Assembly: GCA_900100895.1 (NCBI GenBank)
Contig: FMTX01000015.1
Location: forward strand, 33,428 to 97,427
Length of the DNA stretch: 64,000 bases
Reading direction: 5' to 3'
Source: Lachnospiraceae bacterium YSD2013
GTDB taxonomy: Bacteria; Bacillota; Clostridia; Lachnospirales; Lachnospiraceae
Shown: one piece after another, positions 15,551 to 24,448 of the stretch
How the letters are laid out: each line of letters starts with the position of its first letter
Position numbering within the stretch: the first letter of the stretch is position 1
The notes under the pieces: model-generated
Told to the model about the DNA's origin: nothing
The model's database searches: none
The model's input: only the letters and a program-made list of their open reading frames with translations
Translations under genes and position numbers: made by a program

Positions 15551-17380
15551 ATGAAGAAAAAGAGCAATTTACCTTTTCTTTTTAAGGCCATGGGGCCTTT
15601 TCGAATATGTATGTTTTTAAGCATAGTATTCGCCGCAGCTTCGGCGATAGTATCAATAAAGGCTTATACATACGTATACCTTATAGCAGAGGAGCTGATT
15701 GCCAACCTGGCAGGAGGCTCGCAAAAAGGGCTGTTCTTAACTCACAGCTACGTTAAAGACACTATGGATGTGACTTATATTACCGAGTGCGGTAAATCGA
15801 TAGTGTTTGATATCTGCGGTGGGTTCGGTCTTTACGGACTTTCACTTTTATTTTCACACATCACTGCTTTCAATACAGCCGCAAGACTTAAAAGAATGCT
15901 GATAGAGCACATCGGCAAGCTCCCGGGCGGTTATCACGACATGAATCCCAGCGGAAGCGTAAGAAAGATTATCGAAAAGAACACGGATGTGACGGAAACA
16001 CTTATCGCACACCAGATTCCCAACACCACTATGTCAATCGTGTTGCCAATTGCTTTTGTTGTGTTTATGTTTAAGTACAATGTTCTACTTTCGGTGGCAT
16101 GCATCATTCCCGTAATTATCGGGTTTGTGCTTCTTATGGTAATAATGATGGGCAACGGAAGCGATTTCGTGCGCACATATCAGCAGGCTTCCAAAGACAT
16201 GTCCAATGCGGCGGTTGAGTACGTAAGGGGCATTCCGGTCATGAAGACTTTCGGTCAGACCGCGGATTCTTTTAACAGGTACAAGAATTCGGTGGATTTC
16301 TTTTGCGAATATGTGCTCAAATTTGCGGTATCCATGATGAATGCCGACAGCAGCTACAATACCGCAATAAACTCGGTGTTCTACGCACTTGTTCCGGCGG
16401 CACTGATTGCTTTTAACCGCTCAAACGGTTCGGCAAAGGTAATATGTTCATTCATATTCTTCGCCTCCATTATTCCGCTTGAAGTCACCATTCTTAAGCG
16501 AATCATGAGCAATTCCTCCGAGACCATAATCGTTGACGAAGCTTTGGGCACGCTCAAAGAAGTTCTTAACGAAAAGCCTATGGAATACGCAGGTAACGAG
16601 GTCCCCAAGGGCTACGATATCAGCTTCGACAACGTTTCCTTCAGATACGAGGACAACCTTCCGTACGTTCTTAAGAACGTCAGTCTAACCATGAAAGAAG
16701 GCACCACGACAGCTCTCGTAGGCATGTCCGGCGGGGGCAAAAGTACAATTGCGCAGCTCGCTGCAAGGTTAAGAGATACCTGCGACGGTTCTGTTAAGAT
16801 AGGCGGAACGGATATTAAGAACCTCTCCGAAGACACGCTTAACAACGTAATGAGCATAGTATTTCAGGAGAGCACGCTTCTTAAAATGAGCATTGCCGAC
16901 AACGTTGCTTTGTATAAAAAGAACGCAAGCCGCGAGGAAATATTGAAGGCTCTCGAAGCCGCTCAATGCGCGGATATAATCGCGAAACTTCCCGACGGAA
17001 TCGACACAGTTTACGGTGCCAAGGGCGCGCATTTATCGGGCGGTGAAATTCAGAGAATCGCCATAGCAAGAGCAATACTTAAGGATTCGCCCATTGTCAT
17101 ATTGGACGAGGCGACTGCTTTTGCCGATGCCGAAAACGAATACCTTATAAGGAAGTCATTTGAAAAGTTGTTGAAGGGCAAGACGGTCATTATGATTGCT
17201 CACAGACTTTCTTCCATCAAGAACGTCGACAATATCTACGTAATCGACAACGGCGTGGCAATAGAAGAAGGCACCCACAAAGAGCTTATGGCAAGGCGCG
17301 GACGTTACTTCGAAATGTACAGCGAGTATCAAAAAGCCGTCAGCTGGAAACTTAACAAGGAGGTGCAGGCAGATGCTTAA
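15551..17380 (+). CDS. ABC half-transporter, pair 1 subunit A (exporter fold)
   Basis: A 609-residue half-transporter: six membrane helices in the first ~320 residues, then an ATPase domain with Walker A G-M-S-G-G-G-K-S-T, signature LSGGE, Walker B V-I-L-D-E-A-T-A-F-A-D and switch His in A-H-R-L-S-S. The D-loop region A-T-A-F-A-D-A-E-N-E resembles what I recall for YbtP/YbtQ and IrtA/IrtB, exporter-fold ABC proteins that import siderophores. The next gene overlaps by eight bases and encodes the partner; an ECF importer follows, as in siderophore uptake loci of some streptococci. Import of an iron chelate is an inference from that context and the palindromes upstream; drug export is the alternative. 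Confidence 0.85.
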   Translation: MKKKSNLPFLFKAMGPFRICMFLSIVFAAASAIVSIKAYTYVYLIAEELIANLAGGSQKGLFLTHSYVKDTMDVTYITECGKSIVFDICGGFGLYGLSLLFSHITAFNTAARLKRMLIEHIGKLPGGYHDMNPSGSVRKIIEKNTDVTETLIAHQIPNTTMSIVLPIAFVVFMFKYNVLLSVACIIPVIIGFVLLMVIMMGNGSDFVRTYQQASKDMSNAAVEYVRGIPVMKTFGQTADSFNRYKNSVDFFCEYVLKFAVSMMNADSSYNTAINSVFYALVPAALIAFNRSNGSAKVICSFIFFASIIPLEVTILKRIMSNSSETIIVDEALGTLKEVLNEKPMEYAGNEVPKGYDISFDNVSFRYEDNLPYVLKNVSLTMKEGTTTALVGMSGGGKSTIAQLAARLRDTCDGSVKIGGTDIKNLSEDTLNNVMSIVFQESTLLKMSIADNVALYKKNASREEILKALEAAQCADIIAKLPDGIDTVYGAKGAHLSGGEIQRIAIARAILKDSPIVILDEATAFADAENEYLIRKSFEKLLKGKTVIMIAHRLSSIKNVDNIYVIDNGVAIEEGTHKELMARRGRYFEMYSEYQKAVSWKLNKEVQADA

Positions 17381-19133
17381 ATGTCTTAAATATATGTCTC
17401 CTGTGGGCAAGAAGGCAGTACTTTTCGCATCCTTGTGGCTGGGGCTGTTCCACATTATATGCATGCTCCCGATGATAATGATAATTCATGTGCTGTCGCA
17501 GATGTTAAACGCTTACAAAGCGGGCACTACGGTGGATACGAGCATTGTGGTTTATCTCATCGTCGGACTGGTGCTTATAGCAGTCATGTTTTTAACCTAC
17601 AAGAAGATGTACCGCATGAAATACATTAACGCGGCCAAAGAAAACAATTCGCTCAGAATGGGCGTTGCCGACAAGTTCAGAAGACTGCCTGAAAGCTTTC
17701 TTTCGACACACGACTTAAGCGACTTAACATCAACCGTAATGGATGATTTGGGCACAATCGAAGGCGTCCTTGCCAATCAGTTAACGGAGATGATAGGCGG
17801 GGCTTTCGGAATAGGCGTGACGCTTATATTTATGTACTTTATCAACGTTAAGATGGCGCTTGCGCTTACGCTGGTGGTTCCGTTTGTAATACTAAGCATG
17901 TCTCTAAGCGATACGGTATCGGGCAGGACCCATATGAAGAACCGAATCGCAAGGGTGGCTATTTCCGACACGATTCAGGAGTACCTTGAGAACATCAGAG
18001 TGCTTAAGATTTCGGGCAATATCGGGACTTATCAGAAGGGTATCTTCAAGAAAATAAGCCGCCTCATTCCGGGACTTGTGCTCTTTGAGTTTCTTGCCGG
18101 TATGTGTGTTTCCATGGCATTTAACTTACTCAGAATGGGTATCGGTGTTGTGGCTGTATACGGCGTGGGACTCCTCGTTAAGGGTGAAATCAGCGTAGAG
18201 GTTTATCTGGTATTTGTGCTGATGGCTGTGTGGATTTATGAGCCCTTATCCTACACCTGTGAGTATCTTGGCGCGGTAATTGCAAGCAAGGTTGCGGCTA
18301 CGCGTATTGAGAATATCATGGAGTATCCGGAGCAGGCGGGTAGCAGTGCGGCTTCTTTTGACGGATACGATATCTGCTTCCGAAATGTTTCTTTCTCATA
18401 TGCAACTAAGGAATCGGGGGCCAAAAAGAACGTTTTGAATTCGGTGAACTTTACCGCGGGACAGGGCGAGTACACGGCACTTGTGGGACTCTCGGGAAGC
18501 GGCAAAAGCACAATCTGCAGATTGGCCGCAAGACTGTGGGACTACGAGAAGGGACTTATTACCGTCGGCGGAACAGATATTAAAACAGTGCACCCCGAAC
18601 GACTTTTTGAACTGTTCTCGATAGTGTTCCAGGATGTAACGCTCTTTAACGACACGATTTACAACAACATTCTTGTGGGTAATAAAAACGCCACAAGAGA
18701 AGAGGTTTTAAAGGCTGCGGAAGATGCGCAGTGTATGCCTTTTATCGATAAGCTTCCCGACGGAATCGATACCATGATAGGCGAGAACGGACACACATTG
18801 TCGGGCGGTGAGAGACAGCGACTTTCGATAGCGAGAGCATTCCTTAAGAACGCGCCTATAGTGCTTCTTGATGAGAGTACGGCTTCGGTGGATCCCGAGA
18901 CGGAGACCAAGCTTCAGGCTGCCATAGAGAAGCTTACAAGAGGCAGAACGGTTCTTATGATAGCTCACAGACTCAGGTCTGTAGTAAATTGCGACAGAAT
19001 AGTGGTGCTTGATAAGGGTGAAGTGGTCGGCAACGGTACTCACGAAACGCTTATGAAGGACTGCGATATATACAGGAAACTTTACGAATTACAATGTGAG
19101 GACAAAGAAGAAGATGAGCAGAATACGAATTAA
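17373..19133 (+). CDS. ABC half-transporter, pair 1 subunit B (exporter fold)
   Basis: A 586-residue partner of the preceding gene with the same fold: membrane domain to about residue 320, then Walker A G-L-S-G-S-G-K-S-T, signature LSGGERQR, Walker B V-L-L-D-E-S-T-A-S-V-D and A-H-R-L-R-S. Both ATPase sites look catalytically complete, unlike many heterodimeric exporters where one is degenerate. It begins inside the end of subunit A behind GGAGGTG (translational coupling) and its end overlaps the ecfT-like start. Confidence 0.85.
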   Translation: MLKCLKYMSPVGKKAVLFASLWLGLFHIICMLPMIMIIHVLSQMLNAYKAGTTVDTSIVVYLIVGLVLIAVMFLTYKKMYRMKYINAAKENNSLRMGVADKFRRLPESFLSTHDLSDLTSTVMDDLGTIEGVLANQLTEMIGGAFGIGVTLIFMYFINVKMALALTLVVPFVILSMSLSDTVSGRTHMKNRIARVAISDTIQEYLENIRVLKISGNIGTYQKGIFKKISRLIPGLVLFEFLAGMCVSMAFNLLRMGIGVVAVYGVGLLVKGEISVEVYLVFVLMAVWIYEPLSYTCEYLGAVIASKVAATRIENIMEYPEQAGSSAASFDGYDICFRNVSFSYATKESGAKKNVLNSVNFTAGQGEYTALVGLSGSGKSTICRLAARLWDYEKGLITVGGTDIKTVHPERLFELFSIVFQDVTLFNDTIYNNILVGNKNATREEVLKAAEDAQCMPFIDKLPDGIDTMIGENGHTLSGGERQRLSIARAFLKNAPIVLLDESTASVDPETETKLQAAIEKLTRGRTVLMIAHRLRSVVNCDRIVVLDKGEVVGNGTHETLMKDCDIYRKLYELQCEDKEEDEQNTN

Positions 19134-19794
19134 TCCTGTAGTGCTGATTCTTATTAACGTAATAGCTCCATCCATGTACATACTGATAAACGGCAAGTAT
19201 CTTCAGTATTTCCTGCTTGCCTTTGCATCCTTTGTACTGATATTGATGGGGCGGTTCAAGAGACTTGCGGGAATGCTTGTAATTTACGGAATAATGATTG
19301 GAATATACTCGATTACAATTCAGGATGACAGAGCCAAGTTTATAGGCTTGTTCCTGATTGTGCTGGCACAGTCGGTACCCTGTCTTGTGCTTGCTTCCGT
19401 ACTTGTAAGCAAGTATAACTCAGCAGAACTGCTGGCGGCGCTTGAAACCATGAGAATACCGAGAATGATGGTGGTAGCGGTAACGATTACCTTAAAGTAC
19501 ATTCCGACTTTCACAAGAGAGTTCAAACTCATCAAAGAATCCATGCGCTTAAGAGGCATTGATTTCACATGGAAGAAACCAATAAGAAGCTTTAAGTACT
19601 TTGTGGTACCGCAGCTTTTCAGATGCGCGGCGTTAGCGGAAGAAGTTACGGCGGCGGGCATGGTAAAGGGCATTGATGCGCCGGTAAGACGCAGCTCTTA
19701 TTTCGAGGAAAGGGTAAGATGGTCGGATGCGATGATTATGGCCATCTTTGTAATAGGACTTGCAGGAGGTATTGTATGGCATACACGCCTGTAA
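19114..19794 (+). CDS. ECF transporter T component (EcfT/CbiQ family)
   Basis: A 226-residue membrane protein with about five helices. The two coupling motifs that contact the ATPases in EcfT proteins are seen as S-M-R-L-R-G-I-D (about 147-154) and A-A-G-M-V-K-G-I-D (about 181-189), looser than the usual Ala-Arg-Gly motifs. It is the energy-coupling subunit linking the double ATPase next door to a substrate-binding S component. ATG 19114 is preferred over GTG 19096; both overlap the end of ABC subunit B. Confidence 0.82.
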   Translation: MSRIRINPVVLILINVIAPSMYILINGKYLQYFLLAFASFVLILMGRFKRLAGMLVIYGIMIGIYSITIQDDRAKFIGLFLIVLAQSVPCLVLASVLVSKYNSAELLAALETMRIPRMMVVAVTITLKYIPTFTREFKLIKESMRLRGIDFTWKKPIRSFKYFVVPQLFRCAALAEEVTAAGMVKGIDAPVRRSSYFEERVRWSDAMIMAIFVIGLAGGIVWHTRL

Positions 19795-21197
19795 TAAAGG
19801 CAGAGGGACTTTCTTTTAAATACAACGAGTCCAAAGAAGGAATATTTGACGTAAATTTTGAAATCAATCAGGGCGAGGCTGTCTTAATTACCGGTAACAG
19901 CGGAAGCGGCAAGTCTACGCTTCTTAAGTGCTTAAATAAGCTTATCCCCACAATTACCGAGGGTGAACTGAAGGGCAAGCTCTTCATAAACGGTGAGGAC
20001 TACGACAGCGTTAAAATGTATGCCCTCAACAAAAAAGTCGGGTCGGTGTTTCAGAATCCCCGCTCCCAGTTCTTTACGGAGAATTCCACTGCGGAGCTGG
20101 TATTCCCCATGGAAAACTACGGAACTGACAAGGAAGAAATGGGGCGAAAACTCGACGAACTGAAGAAAGACTTTAATCTCGGAAAGATGATGGGAAGGGA
20201 TATCTTTACCCTTTCAAGCGGCGAGAGGCAGATGCTGGCACTTGCTTCATCACTCACCATGAATCAGAAGGTGCTGATTTTCGACGAGCCTTCGGCCAAT
20301 CTCGATTACGGTAACGCCATGAGACTCGGGCGCCTTATAGATAAGCTTAAGCACAACGGCTACACAATTATCGTGGCGGACCACAGATTCTATTATCTTA
20401 ACGGAATCATCGACAAAGTTTTCTTTATGGAGCAGGGAAAGCTTACTTCTTTTGCAAGTGAAGAAGAGTTTAAGAACAGCGGATACGACACCAGAAGCTT
20501 CGACATATTTTCTTTGAACATTCCCTTTACGGGAGCGGCAGAAAGCAAGGATAGTGTCGTGGCTGAGCTTAAGGACGTATCGTACAAAGAAATACTAAAG
20601 AACGTAAATCTCAAGCTTCACAAGCATGAGGTTGTGGGGCTTGTAGGCAGTAACGGCGCGGGAAAGACCACGCTGGCAAGATTGCTTTGCGAGAGCAACA
20701 AGCCCGACGGTGGCAAGGTGGTAAAGGGGTCGTTACCTTTCTTTATTATGCAGGATCCGGACTATCAGCTCTTCGGAACGTCTGTAGATAATGAACTTTC
20801 ACTTGTTAAGAACGATGCGAAACGAATAGCGGAATGCGTAGACTATCTGGGACTTAAACCCTACAGGTACAAGCACCCGTTTGATCTTTCGGGCGGACAG
20901 AAGCAGAGACTTCAGATTGCCATGGCGCTTATCTGCGACAGAGACCTGATTATATTCGACGAGCCCACAAGCGGTCTGGACGTTTATTCCATGCAGAGGG
21001 TTTCGGACGAGATAGTTAAGCTTAAAGAAAAATCGAGCGTCCTGGTCATCTCACACGATTATGAGTTCTTAAGGCATGTGGCTGACAGAATTGTGTATCT
21101 TAACGACAAGACCATAGAGGATGACTTTATTCTCAACAAAGAAAATGTGAACAGGCTGAATGCGATATTCGGCAAAATGGCGGAAGAAACCGCCTAA
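19776..21197 (+). CDS. ECF transporter double ATPase (two fused EcfA domains)
   Basis: A 473-residue cytosolic protein with two complete ABC ATPase domains. The first has Walker A G-N-S-G-S-G-K-S-T near residue 40 and a relaxed signature (F-T-L-S-S-G-E-R-Q); the second has G-S-N-G-A-G-K-T-T near 291 and L-S-G-G-Q-K-Q-R. Fused A components like this drive ECF-type importers. ATG 19776 lies behind AGGAGGT (19764-19770) and overlaps the ecfT-like gene by 19 bases. The frame is open upstream to 19719 without a site. Confidence 0.88.
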   Translation: MAYTPVIKAEGLSFKYNESKEGIFDVNFEINQGEAVLITGNSGSGKSTLLKCLNKLIPTITEGELKGKLFINGEDYDSVKMYALNKKVGSVFQNPRSQFFTENSTAELVFPMENYGTDKEEMGRKLDELKKDFNLGKMMGRDIFTLSSGERQMLALASSLTMNQKVLIFDEPSANLDYGNAMRLGRLIDKLKHNGYTIIVADHRFYYLNGIIDKVFFMEQGKLTSFASEEEFKNSGYDTRSFDIFSLNIPFTGAAESKDSVVAELKDVSYKEILKNVNLKLHKHEVVGLVGSNGAGKTTLARLLCESNKPDGGKVVKGSLPFFIMQDPDYQLFGTSVDNELSLVKNDAKRIAECVDYLGLKPYRYKHPFDLSGGQKQRLQIAMALICDRDLIIFDEPTSGLDVYSMQRVSDEIVKLKEKSSVLVISHDYEFLRHVADRIVYLNDKTIEDDFILNKENVNRLNAIFGKMAEETA

Positions 21198-21258
21198 AAG
21201 ATATCGGTTATAGGATTCTTACGGAATCTTTATAATAAAGGATTTATAGGAGGGAAAA

Positions 21259-21858
21259 ATGAAGAAACTCAAAATTAAGGACATAGTAATGATAGCGCTT
21301 TTGTCCGCGCTGTATCTGATTTTCTATATGATTTCGGGTACTGTGGTTATGGTGTTTGGGGCATTCGGTCATGCAATCAGCCCCGGAGTATGTGCGATAT
21401 TTACCGGCACGGTTATGTACTTTATGACCAGAAAGGTTGGTAAATTCGGACAGTTTTTAATTATGCAGGCAATCTGCATGGTACTTTTCTCTATCATGGG
21501 AGCCGGATACATTCCGTGGTATATTACATCAATGATCGGAGCACTTGCGGCAGACCTTATCGCTTCAAGAAGCAACAAGCCTGCTGTATGGAAGGTGGCT
21601 GTTGCATCAGGCGTATTCCATGTAGGTCAGGCATTTGGTTCCATAATTCCCAGCATGTTCTTCATGGAAAGCTACAGAGAAGAGTGGATAGCAAGAGGGC
21701 AGACTCCCGAAGCTATGGATGAGATGATCAGCTACACCACCGGCGCCATGGGTGTATTGGCAACTGCTATTGTATTCGTGCTTGCAGTAGCAGGTGTTTA
21801 TATCGGATACCTCATCTTAAGAAAGCATTTCGAGCGCAAGGAAGCAGCAGAAGCATAA
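21259..21858 (+). CDS. ECF S component, Trep_Strep (MptE-like) family
   Basis: A 199-residue integral membrane protein with about six helices. The N-terminal I-K-D-I-V-M-I-A-L-L-S-A-L-Y and the G-A-F-G-H-A-I-S-P-G and P-W-Y-I-T-S-M-I-G-A-L motifs match the Trep_Strep family of substrate-binding S components. It completes an ECF transporter with the two genes upstream. In streptococcal siderophore loci a Trep_Strep protein sits with EcfT, EcfA and an exporter-fold ABC pair, the same set as here. The 61 bases before it contain a short hairpin (GATTC/GAATC) and AGGAGGG. Confidence 0.8.
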   Translation: MKKLKIKDIVMIALLSALYLIFYMISGTVVMVFGAFGHAISPGVCAIFTGTVMYFMTRKVGKFGQFLIMQAICMVLFSIMGAGYIPWYITSMIGALAADLIASRSNKPAVWKVAVASGVFHVGQAFGSIIPSMFFMESYREEWIARGQTPEAMDEMISYTTGAMGVLATAIVFVLAVAGVYIGYLILRKHFERKEAAEA

Positions 21859-21883
21859 ATATTCAAAAAATTTTCAAAAGCAA

Positions 21884-21941
21884 TTGACAAACGATAGCGA
21901 ACAGTGTATTCTAACAACGGTGTTAGCGTACAGTGTTCGCT
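21884..21941 (+). promoter_or_regulatory. TetR promoter with nested inverted repeats
   Basis: TTGACA (21884-21889) and TATTCT (21907-21912) are 17 bases apart. AGCGAACAGTGTA (21896-21908) is inversely repeated at 21929-21941 with one mismatch, and CTAACA (21911-21916)/TGTTAG (21921-21926) is a perfect inner palindrome. The outer arms cover the -35/-10 spacer and the start region, as expected for an autoregulatory operator of the TetR at 21978. Confidence 0.72.
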
Positions 21942-21977
21942 TTTCTTTTGCCAAAGAATGAGAAAGACTTTTGATAT

Positions 21978-22595
21978 ATGCCCAAGGACAAGACAGAAAA
22001 TCACGAAAAGATAATAGCGGCAGCTTATGACGAGTTCATGAAGTATGGCTTTAACGACGCTTCCATGAGGCGCATAGCGGCAGCATGTGATATGAGTGCT
22101 TCCGGACTTTACAAGCATTTTCCGAGCAAGGAAGATATGTTTGCGGCGCTGGTGGAGCCTGCTTATGCCGGACTTAAGGATGAGTACGGAAAGGAAGTTA
22201 TACGCGAACTTGAATCGATAGACGAGTCCTTTGCCGAGACACTTTGGGCGGAGAAGGGCGAGACCGCCTGGGTAATGGAGTATATATACGACAATTTCAA
22301 GGCATTTAAGCTTTTGGTATGTAAGTCTCAGGGAACAAGATTTGAGGACTACGTACATGAACTTGCTCTTTTGGAAGAGAAGTCTACCGGACTTTATATG
22401 GATAAGGTACGCGAAGTCGGCGGAGAGGTCTACATGGTTCCCTCCGAAGAGTTCCACATGTTTATGACTACATGCATCAATGCCATATTCCTTGCAGTAG
22501 AGCATGATTTATCACGCGAGGAGGCCATGGAGTATGCTCACCACCTCGACATATTCTTTGAGGCGGGCTGGGGTGCACTGTTCAAACTTAAATAG
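21978..22595 (+). CDS. TetR-family regulator of ABC pair 2
   Basis: A 205-residue TetR protein: A-A-Y-D-E-F-M-K-Y-G-F leads into the helix-turn-helix M-R-R-I-A-A-A-C-D-M-S-A-S-G-L-Y-K-H-F (about 30-50). It is a paralogue of the regulators at 26973 and 31236, which share the N-terminal layout and the A-A-L/M-V-E-P or A-A-V-V-K segment after the DNA-binding domain. A terminator and an iron-box-like palindrome separate it from ABC pair 2. The ribosome binding site is weak. Confidence 0.88.
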   Translation: MPKDKTENHEKIIAAAYDEFMKYGFNDASMRRIAAACDMSASGLYKHFPSKEDMFAALVEPAYAGLKDEYGKEVIRELESIDESFAETLWAEKGETAWVMEYIYDNFKAFKLLVCKSQGTRFEDYVHELALLEEKSTGLYMDKVREVGGEVYMVPSEEFHMFMTTCINAIFLAVEHDLSREEAMEYAHHLDIFFEAGWGALFKLK

Positions 22596-22600
22596 ATATT

Positions 22601-22627
22601 AAAAAGACGCGCTAAGCGTGTTTTTTT
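22601..22627 (+). terminator. terminator after TetR gene
   Basis: ACGC (22607-22610) and GCGT (22616-22619) close a GCTAA loop, flanked by an A-run before and seven T after, so the A and T tracts extend the stem. Works for both strands. Confidence 0.65.
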
Positions 22628-22637
22628 AAATAGATGA

Positions 22638-22653
22638 GTTAGCCGCGTCTAAC
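22638..22653. promoter_or_regulatory. iron-box-like palindrome 5, before ABC pair 2
   Basis: GTTAG (22638-22642) and CTAAC (22649-22653) with a 6-base spacer; GA and TC on either side extend the symmetry. No convincing promoter hexamers are seen upstream. Confidence 0.7.
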
Positions 22654-22693
22654 TCAATATGCGCATAGAAGTAACAATGAAAGGAAGGGAAAA

Positions 22694-24448
22694 ATGGACA
22701 AAGGAGAAAAAAAGAAAGGGACACTGGCCTGGGTGCTTGAATTCGCAGGGATTAATAAGAGCGCTTACATAATCAGTGTTTTCATGGCAATAATCAGCGT
22801 AATTGCCGGCTTTGTACCGTATTGGTACGTAGCTAAGATTGTAAGGGCGTTGATAGAAGGTAACAAGGACTTAAGCTTTTATCTTACCCAGTGCGGGTAT
22901 ATTACAATCTGCTGGCTGATCAACAAGATATTCCACACAATATCGACGACAATGTCTCACAAAGCAACTTTCGGAGTGCTTGCGGAGATAAGAAGACGAC
23001 TTACTAAGAAATTGAGCGTTATGCCGCTCGGTGATGTGCTCGACGACGCTTCGGGTTCTTACAAGAACACGATTGTGGAGCGCGTGGACTCGGTTGAGAC
23101 CACACTGGCACATATTATTCCCGAAGTTATTTCAAACGCTATCGTGCCTGTGGGCATATTGGTGCTCATGTTTAATGTCAACTGGAGACTCGCGCTTTTA
23201 TCACTTATAAGCGTTCCGATTGGCATGGTATTCTACAGCCTTATGATGGTAGGTGCCGACGAAAGCTTTAAGAATACAATCGTTAAGACCAAAGCTTTAA
23301 ACGACACCGCCGTTGAATATATTAACGGTATCGAAGTAATCAAAGCCTTCGGCAAGACGAAATCCTCCTACGAAAAGTTTAAAACAGCAGCCAAAGAAGG
23401 TGCGGATTGCTTCATAGAGTGGATGAGACGCTGCAACCTCTGGCAGAACCTCGCTATGACATTCCTGCCGGCGCAGCTTCTCACCCTGCTTCCTTTTACC
23501 GGCTGGTATTATCTTACGGGTCGCGTGGACGGAACAGATGCTCTTATGCTTATAATTCTTACCCTCGGCCTTGTATCACCCTTCATGGTGGTTGCAGGCC
23601 ACATGGACAATATGTCCAAGATGGGTTCCATCATCGGTGAGGTTACCGCAATCCTTCAGAAGCGAGAGATGGAGCGCCCTGAGACGATGACCAAGAAGCC
23701 GGTCGGCAGCGACATAGTCTTCAAGGACGTTCACTTCGGATACAAGGAGCAGGAAGTATTGCACGGAATCAATCTTACGATAAAAGAAGGCACCGTAAAC
23801 GCTCTCGTAGGGCCTTCAGGCTCCGGTAAGTCTACGATTGCCAAGCTCATTGCTTCTTTCTGGGACGTAGACGGCGGAGAAGTAACGTACGGTGGCGTGA
23901 ACATCAAGGACATTCCGCTTGTAGACTACAACAAATACATCGCATACGTATCGCAGGACAATTACCTATTCGACGAAACCGTTATGGAGAATATCAGAAT
24001 GGGTCGCCCCGGTGCAACGGACAAAGAAGTCATTGAGGCTGCCATTGCCTGCGGCTGTCATGAGTTTATCCTAAATCTTGAAAAGGGCTATGACACAATA
24101 GCGGGCGGCGCCGGCGGACACTTATCGGGTGGTGAGAGACAAAGAATCAGCATAGCAAGAGCGATGCTTAAGAATGCCCCCGTAGTAATCTTAGACGAGG
24201 CAACAGCCTACACCGATCCCGAGAACGAAGCTTTGGTACAGCGTTCTGTAGCCAAGCTTGTGCAGGGTAAGACGCTTATCGTAATAGCACACAGACTTTC
24301 TACTATAGCTTCTTCGGATCAGATTATCGTAATCAATGACGGTAAGGTTGAAGCAACAGGTACGCAGGAAGAACTTCTTAACAAGTGCGCTCTGTATCGT
24401 GATATGTGGGATGCACATATTTCCTACAAAGATTCGGAGGTGGCATAA
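22694..24448 (+). CDS. ABC half-transporter, pair 2 subunit A (exporter fold)
   Basis: A 584-residue half-transporter with six N-terminal membrane helices and an ATPase domain: [34 protein letters not shown]. The E-Y-I-N-G-I-E-V-I-K-A-F-G coupling segment is shared with the A subunits of the other pairs, so the four pairs arose by duplication. It ends in TAATG, overlapping the partner's start by one base. Confidence 0.85.
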   Translation: MDKGEKKKGTLAWVLEFAGINKSAYIISVFMAIISVIAGFVPYWYVAKIVRALIEGNKDLSFYLTQCGYITICWLINKIFHTISTTMSHKATFGVLAEIRRRLTKKLSVMPLGDVLDDASGSYKNTIVERVDSVETTLAHIIPEVISNAIVPVGILVLMFNVNWRLALLSLISVPIGMVFYSLMMVGADESFKNTIVKTKALNDTAVEYINGIEVIKAFGKTKSSYEKFKTAAKEGADCFIEWMRRCNLWQNLAMTFLPAQLLTLLPFTGWYYLTGRVDGTDALMLIILTLGLVSPFMVVAGHMDNMSKMGSIIGEVTAILQKREMERPETMTKKPVGSDIVFKDVHFGYKEQEVLHGINLTIKEGTVNALVGPSGSGKSTIAKLIASFWDVDGGEVTYGGVNIKDIPLVDYNKYIAYVSQDNYLFDETVMENIRMGRPGATDKEVIEAAIACGCHEFILNLEKGYDTIAGGAGGHLSGGERQRISIARAMLKNAPVVILDEATAYTDPENEALVQRSVAKLVQGKTLIVIAHRLSTIASSDQIIVINDGKVEATGTQEELLNKCALYRDMWDAHISYKDSEVA

